Assembly: GCF_003234565.1 (NCBI RefSeq)
Contig: NZ_QKTU01000008.1
Span: 1-64,000 of the forward strand
Origin: Curtobacterium sp. MCBD17_013
GTDB taxonomy: Bacteria > Actinomycetota > Actinomycetes > Actinomycetales > Microbacteriaceae
Length of the DNA stretch: 64,000 nucleotides
Direction of reading: 5' to 3'
In this document: positions 60,008 through 64,000 of the stretch, piece after piece
Layout of the letters: each line of letters begins with the position of its first letter
Position numbering within the stretch: the first letter of the stretch is position 1
The notes under the pieces: generated by a model
Told to the model about the DNA's origin: nothing
Seen by the model: only the letters and a program-made list of their open reading frames with translations
Databases searched by the model: none
Made by a program: the position numbers and the translations under genes

Positions 60008-60640
60008 GTGGCCGTCGACACCGCCGAGGACGTCCTCGGCGCACTCGCCCGCACCCCGGGCGACCTCGCCGCCGCTCGACGCGTCGCGCGCCGGTACGCG
60101 ACCCTCGGTGACGGCGAGGTGGGGGCGCTGCTCTGGAGCGAGGTCGAGGACGCACGGCTCGTGGCGGTGCTGCTGCTCGTCCAGCGGTTCCGGGACGGTG
60201 ACGACGCGACCAGGTCGGTCGTGGTGGAGGACTACATGGCAGCGGCCCACAGCGAGCGCGTCGACAGCGACCTCCTCGTCGAGGTCAGTGCGGAACACAT
60301 CGTGGGCGCGTGGCTCGCGGACCGTCCGCGTGGCCCGCTGTTCGCGCTCGCCAAGAGCGACGTCGTCTGGGAGCGGTGCATCGCGGTCAGCGCGACCCTG
60401 GCGTTCGTGAAGCGCGGTGAGGCCGCCACCGCGCTCGACATCGTCGGCAGGCTCGTGCGGGAGCGGAACGAGCACGTGCGGCGTGCCGTGGCGCTCGTCC
60501 TGCGCGGGGTCGGCAAGTGGGCCTCGCACGAGGAGCTCGTCGCGTTCCTCGAGTCGAACGCGAGCGGGATGGACCGTGCGCTGCTCAGTGCGGCGACGGA
60601 GCACCTGTCTGCGGCTGCGCAGGTGCGGTTCCGCCGGTAG
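60008..60640 (+). CDS. DNA alkylation repair (AlkD-like HEAT-repeat) protein
   Basis: 210 aa of helical HEAT-like repeats. LFALAKSDVVWERCIAVSAT, LAFVKRGEAATALDIVGRLV and VRRAVALVLRGVGKWASHEE match the AlkD family of DNA glycosylases. By eye the catalytic segment corresponding to AlkD NWDLCDSAAPHI reads SDLLVEVSAEHI, so the Trp-Asp pair seems replaced (Asp to Glu). Activity is therefore uncertain. The GTG start was chosen because the family homology begins soon after; the upstream frame is shadow. Its 3' end overlaps the convergent gene by 56 bp. Confidence 0.75.
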   Translation: MAVDTAEDVLGALARTPGDLAAARRVARRYATLGDGEVGALLWSEVEDARLVAVLLLVQRFRDGDDATRSVVVEDYMAAAHSERVDSDLLVEVSAEHIVGAWLADRPRGPLFALAKSDVVWERCIAVSATLAFVKRGEAATALDIVGRLVRERNEHVRRAVALVLRGVGKWASHEELVAFLESNASGMDRALLSAATEHLSAAAQVRFRR

Positions 60641-61181
60641 GAGCGTCGGCGGGGTAGGTCCACGAACTGCCGCGCTGCTGGAGGGTCCCGAGCACCCGGC
60701 GGATCTTCGGCAGGCGGTCGTGCACCTGCCAGGTGCTCCACGCACCGATCCCGACGAAGACCGCCGCGAACAGGATGCCGAGCGCGACCTGCCCGGTCAC
60801 GACCATCGTCACGGCGAGGACGGCGAAGGCGCCGAACACCACGGGGTTCAACCAGCGGTCGCGGCGGAACTGTCGGTCCCACCGCTCGAACTGCGGGGTC
60901 CAGTGGCGTGGGTCCGCGTCGTCAGGCACGCTCCCGGTCTTCAGCGACCGCTGCATCTCGAGGAGCTGTTCCGTCCCGCCCGCTCGCCGTCGTCGAACCG
61001 CCACGCTCACGGTCACGAACACGGACATGGGGACGGCGTAGAACAACGCGGACACGAGCTGGTCGTCGGGGTTCCGGTGCGGGTGCTGGAGCGAGCTGAG
61101 CCCGTACCACAGCACGAACAGGACCACGAACGCCATCGGTGCGTAGGCCCAGAGTGGCCATCGTCGGAACAACGGCAGCAT
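60585..61181 (-). CDS. Membrane protein of unknown function
   Basis: 198 aa. Two helices near the N-terminus (about 12-33 and 44-65), a charged cytoplasmic loop (WTPQFERWDRQFRRDRW), and two more helices (about 108-150), then a polar tail. ATG with AAGGAG. A GGGTCG-gat-CGACCC dyad (61195-61209) lies just upstream of the ribosome site and could fold in its mRNA. Convergent overlap of 56 bp with the AlkD-like gene. Confidence 0.65.
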   Translation of the reverse strand: MLPLFRRWPLWAYAPMAFVVLFVLWYGLSSLQHPHRNPDDQLVSALFYAVPMSVFVTVSVAVRRRRAGGTEQLLEMQRSLKTGSVPDDADPRHWTPQFERWDRQFRRDRWLNPVVFGAFAVLAVTMVVTGQVALGILFAAVFVGIGAWSTWQVHDRLPKIRRVLGTLQQRGSSWTYPADAPTGGTAPAQPQTGAPSPH

Positions 61182-61407
61182 CGGTGTCTCCTTTGGGTCG
61201 GATCGACCCGATCCTGCTCTGCACTGAGGATGCGTCATCCTGCTCGTACCCCGGTTGCTCGGCCGGGCGTCAGGAGCACGGGGCCGTGCCTGAGCAGACG
61301 ACCGGGAAGGGGGACGCGAGTGCTGGATGTGCCCTGCACGCACCGGGCGGCACCCGTGCTGGACGCGTACCGATGAAGTCGGCGCGGGAGGGGCCTCCCG
61401 GCCGACC

Positions 61408-61426
61408 GCTGCGGCACCGCCGCAGC
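61408..61426 (+). promoter_or_regulatory. Hairpin in 5' UTR of alcohol dehydrogenase gene
   Basis: GCTGCGGC and GCCGCAGC with loop ACC, ending 19 nt before the ATG and just 5' of the GGAGGA ribosome site. Possible translational control or terminator of upstream transcription. Confidence 0.35.
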
Positions 61427-61445
61427 CCGACGAGCTGGAGGAACC

Positions 61446-62633
61446 ATGCGCGCACTCACCTGGCAGGGGACCGAGAAGGTCTCGGTCGAGACCGTCCCCG
61501 ATCCCACGATCCAGGAGCCCACCGACGCGATCATCCGGATCACGTCGACGGCGATCTGCGGGTCCGACCTCCACCTGTACCGCGTGCTCGGGCCGTACAT
61601 CGACAAGGGCGACGTGCTCGGCCACGAGCCCATGGGGATCGTCGAGGAGGTCGGTTCGGGCGTGACGAACCTCGCTCCGGGTGACCGCGTCGTGATCCCG
61701 TTCAACATCTCGTGCGGGCACTGCTGGATGTGCACGCACGGGCTGCAGTCGCAGTGCGAGACGACGCAGGTGAAGCAGTACGGCAGCGGTGCCGCGCTGT
61801 TCGGCTACACGAAGATGTACGGCCAGGTGCCGGGTGGGCAGGCGGAGTACCTCCGGGTGCCGCACGCCGACTACGGGCCGATCAAGGTCCCCGCGACCGG
61901 CCCCGACGACCAGTACCTGTTCCTCAGCGACATCCTCCCGACCGCGTGGCAGGGCGTGGCGTACGCCGACGTGCCCGAGGGCGGGACGCTCGCGGTGCTC
62001 GGGCTCGGCCCCGTCGGGCAGTTCGCGGCCCGGATCGGCAAGCACCTCGGGTACCGCGTGCTCGCCGTCGAGCCGGAGCTCGTCCGCCGCGAGATGGCGG
62101 CGAAGTACGGTGTCGAGACGTTCGACATGTCGGACGACGTGGTGGAGCACCTCGTGGATCTCACCGACGGACGCGGGCCGGACGGCGTCGTCGACGCCGT
62201 CGGTATGGAGGCCCACGGTGACGCCGTCGCCGGGTTCGCCCAGCGGGCGGCCGGGCTGCTGCCCGACAAGCTCGCGCAGAAGGCCATCGAGACCGCGGGC
62301 GTCGACCGGCTCGTCGCGGTGCACGCGGCGATCGACCTGGTCCGGCGCGGCGGCACGGTCTCGCTCAGCGGTGTCTACGGCGGAACGGCCGACCCGATGC
62401 CGATGATGACGCTGTTCGACAAGCAGATCACGGTCCGTGAGGGACAGTGCAACGTCCGCCGCTGGCTCGACGACCTCATGCCGCTCGTCGAGGACCCGTC
62501 CGACCCGCTCGGCACGCTCGACCTGACGACGCACCGCGTGTCCCTCGAGGACGCCCCGCACATGTACGAGGTGTTCCAGAAGAAGGAGGACGGCTGCGTC
62601 AAGGTCGTCCTGACCCCCGGCGCTCCGGCATGA
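61446..62633 (+). CDS. Zinc-dependent alcohol dehydrogenase (formaldehyde dehydrogenase-like)
   Basis: 395-aa MDR enzyme. Catalytic zinc Cys38 (AICGSDLH), His60-Glu61 (GHEPMG); structural zinc Cys90, 93, 96, 104; NAD site GLGPVGQFAARIG. The insert between the zinc lobe and the NAD domain (GYTKMYGQVPGGQAEYLRVP) and the long loop LPDKLAQKAIETAG match glutathione-independent formaldehyde dehydrogenase-like proteins. ATG with GGAGGA. Stop overlaps the next gene (ATGA). Confidence 0.92.
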   Translation: MRALTWQGTEKVSVETVPDPTIQEPTDAIIRITSTAICGSDLHLYRVLGPYIDKGDVLGHEPMGIVEEVGSGVTNLAPGDRVVIPFNISCGHCWMCTHGLQSQCETTQVKQYGSGAALFGYTKMYGQVPGGQAEYLRVPHADYGPIKVPATGPDDQYLFLSDILPTAWQGVAYADVPEGGTLAVLGLGPVGQFAARIGKHLGYRVLAVEPELVRREMAAKYGVETFDMSDDVVEHLVDLTDGRGPDGVVDAVGMEAHGDAVAGFAQRAAGLLPDKLAQKAIETAGVDRLVAVHAAIDLVRRGGTVSLSGVYGGTADPMPMMTLFDKQITVREGQCNVRRWLDDLMPLVEDPSDPLGTLDLTTHRVSLEDAPHMYEVFQKKEDGCVKVVLTPGAPA

Positions 62634-63652
62634 CCCGCGTCGCCGTCGTCGGCGCCACCGGCAACGTCGGCACGGCGCTGCTGCGCCGCCTGCAGGCCGA
62701 GGAGGCCGTGACCGGCATCGTCGGCATCGCCCGACGGATCCCGGACCGGTCGGCCGACCCGTACGCCGGGGTCGAGTGGCACAGCGTCGACGTCGGCGCC
62801 GACGGTGCCGTGGCGGCCCTGACGCCGCTCCTCGAGCACGTCGACGCCGTCGTCCACCTGGCTTGGGCGCTGCAGCCGACGCACGACATCCCGACGCAGT
62901 ACCGCGTCAACGTCGAGGGGACGGCCGCTGTGCTCGAAGCGGCCGCCGCCGCGGGCGTGGGGCAGGTCGTCGTGGCGTCGTCGGTCGGCACCTACCGGGC
63001 TGCGGACAAGCGGCTGCGCGTGGACGAGTCCTGGCCGGTCGACGGCATGGCCACGGCGACGTACAGCATCCACAAGGCGCTCAACGAGGCGGCCCTCGAC
63101 GAGTTCGCCGACACCCACCCCGACATCGTGGTCACCCGCCTGCGCCCGGGGTTGGTCTTCCAGCAGCCGGCGGCAGCGGAGATCCGGGGGCTGTTCCTCG
63201 GGCACCTCGTCCCCATGCGCGTCGTCCGCGCGGCCCGGTGGGCGGTGCTCCCGCTCCCGGGACCGTTCGTGTTCCAGGCGGTGCATGCCGACGATCTCGC
63301 CGACGCGTACTGGCGGACGATCGACCAGCGGGCGGCCGGCGCGTTCAACATCGCCGCCGGGCCGGTGCTCACGCCACCGCGGCTCGCCGCGGTGCTCGGC
63401 ATGCGTCGCGCCGTCCGGATCCCGCTCCGACTGCTCCGCGCCGTCGTCACCCTGACGTGGCACCTGCGGATCCAGCCGACCGACGCCGGTTGGATCGACA
63501 TCGCGGCGAACGTGCCGATCATGCGGACCGACAAGGCGCGCGAGGAACTGGGGTGGGAGCCACAGCACACCGCGGTCGAGGCCTTCGCCGACCTCGTCGA
63601 GGGGTTCCGGCAGGGCTCGTCCGTGCCCGCGTCGGGGCCGCTCCGCGGCTGA
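62630..63652 (+). CDS. NAD-dependent epimerase/dehydratase (extended SDR)
   Basis: 340 aa. Rossmann motif GATGNVG (8-14), VDVGADGAV, VVASSVGTY, active-site Tyr/Lys in TYSIHKALNE (YxxxK), and a C-terminal substrate domain with AVHADDLADAYW and AGAFNIAAGP. Co-translated with the alcohol dehydrogenase through a 4-bp overlap. The natural substrate is not evident; nucleotide-sugar genes are not nearby. Confidence 0.87.
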   Translation: MTRVAVVGATGNVGTALLRRLQAEEAVTGIVGIARRIPDRSADPYAGVEWHSVDVGADGAVAALTPLLEHVDAVVHLAWALQPTHDIPTQYRVNVEGTAAVLEAAAAAGVGQVVVASSVGTYRAADKRLRVDESWPVDGMATATYSIHKALNEAALDEFADTHPDIVVTRLRPGLVFQQPAAAEIRGLFLGHLVPMRVVRAARWAVLPLPGPFVFQAVHADDLADAYWRTIDQRAAGAFNIAAGPVLTPPRLAAVLGMRRAVRIPLRLLRAVVTLTWHLRIQPTDAGWIDIAANVPIMRTDKAREELGWEPQHTAVEAFADLVEGFRQGSSVPASGPLRG

Positions 63653-63678
63653 GGGACAGCGCGGGTGCCGCGACCGGT

Positions 63679-63715
63679 GACGCCTGGGAGGGGCTGTCCC
63701 CCGTTCCCAGGAGTC
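63679..63715 (+). terminator. Terminator-like hairpin after epimerase gene
   Basis: GACgCCTGGGA (63679-63689) pairs with TCCCAGGaGTC (63705-63715), with an inner GGGG/CCCC stem around CTGT. It lies 27 bp after the stop. Confidence 0.6.
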
Positions 63716-63810
63716 ATGACGCACCGGGTGTGGTGCGAGCACACTGTGGGCCGGACGACGCACACCGCGTCCGACCCGGGACGGCCCGGACGGGCCCCGA
63801 GGAGGAACCC

Positions 63811-64000
63811 ATGAGCAACGCCGATGACGGCCGCCAGACGACACCGGCGGTCCCACTCACCAACCCGAACGACGGCGAGCACGTCCCCGAGCACCGGGCG
63901 CCGGTGGACGACCGGGGTCCCGCCGACGACGGGGCCGACCTGCACGACCGTCCCGTGGCGCACGAGGACCGGGACCGTGCCGTGGCGCACGAGGACCGGG
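63811..64000 (+). CDS. Hydrophilic repeat protein, 3' partial
   Basis: 63 codons visible, open to the window edge. Very hydrophilic, Asp/Arg/His/Pro-rich; the end shows a 9-residue repeat (VAHEDRDRA) encoded by a 27-bp tandem unit. Excellent ribosome site (GAGGAGGAA, 4 nt upstream). Probably a larger, membrane-linked or disordered protein; identity cannot be judged from the fragment. Confidence 0.6.
   Translation, partial: MSNADDGRQTTPAVPLTNPNDGEHVPEHRAPVDDRGPADDGADLHDRPVAHEDRDRAVAHEDR

Noticed and set aside
1..64000. tRNA, rRNA, CRISPR arrays, IS elements and integrase genes
   Set aside because: Read through on both strands; no tRNA T-loop/acceptor pairing, rRNA sequence, regular spacer array or transposase motif was recognised.

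Overview
The window is high-GC (about 70%) actinobacterial chromosome. Very high GC at third codon positions, leaderless-type promoters, Tat-type and lipoprotein signals, an LAxTG-type sorting signal and the gene repertoire fit Microbacteriaceae, most plausibly Curtobacterium; that genus is inferred, not proven. No rRNA, tRNA, CRISPR array, IS element or prophage was recognised. The density of small regulators, secreted proteins and redox enzymes suggests an accessory or environmental-response region.

Layout. 1-4.3 kb: a 5'-truncated sedolisin protease with a lectin tail, an AAA ATPase and two small proteins. 4.5-9.8 kb: a translationally coupled peptide/nickel-type ABC importer whose binding protein has lost its lipobox cysteine. 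9.9-18.8 kb: two related Tat-type exported Ig-like proteins, a family-A DNA polymerase, a protein of unknown function, a membrane Ser/Thr kinase and a GT-C glycosyltransferase. 18.9-21.5 kb: a decaying locus with a frameshifted and decapitated FAD monooxygenase, a decapitated MarR regulator and an SDR remnant, followed by a universal stress protein with a DosR-type box and an intact SDR. 21.7-25.4 kb: a MetE-like protein and two aldo/keto reductases. 25.5-35.9 kb: the potassium locus, with a minus-strand kdp operon (27-aa peptide, kdpF, A, B, C, D) and a second kdpD-like kinase plus kdpE on the plus strand. An Abi (HEPN RNase) gene with a hairpin-rich leader lies between them.

35.9-43.1 kb: an acyltransferase, small membrane proteins, a membrane protein/winged-helix operon under a promoter-operator that abuts its start codon, a TetR/Old Yellow Enzyme divergent pair, a phosphodiesterase-fold protein, an amidohydrolase and a lipoprotein. 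43.3-51.3 kb: a catabolic operon (P450, aldehyde dehydrogenase, alcohol dehydrogenase, PEP-utiliser swivel-domain protein) divergent from a pyruvate-phosphate-dikinase-like protein that lacks its substrate barrel. 51.4-64 kb: stress SDR, LAxTG surface protein, TetR, an ECF sigma factor divergent from a complete BLUF photoreceptor, lipoproteins, a third aldo/keto reductase coupled to an excisionase-type HTH protein, an AlkD-like protein, an alcohol dehydrogenase/epimerase operon and a truncated hydrophilic repeat protein.

Best candidates for something new: the Abi gene with its transcribed structured leader, the BLUF/ECF pair, and the split dikinase-like/P450 cluster. The 19-20.2 kb region is a clear record of recent gene decay.
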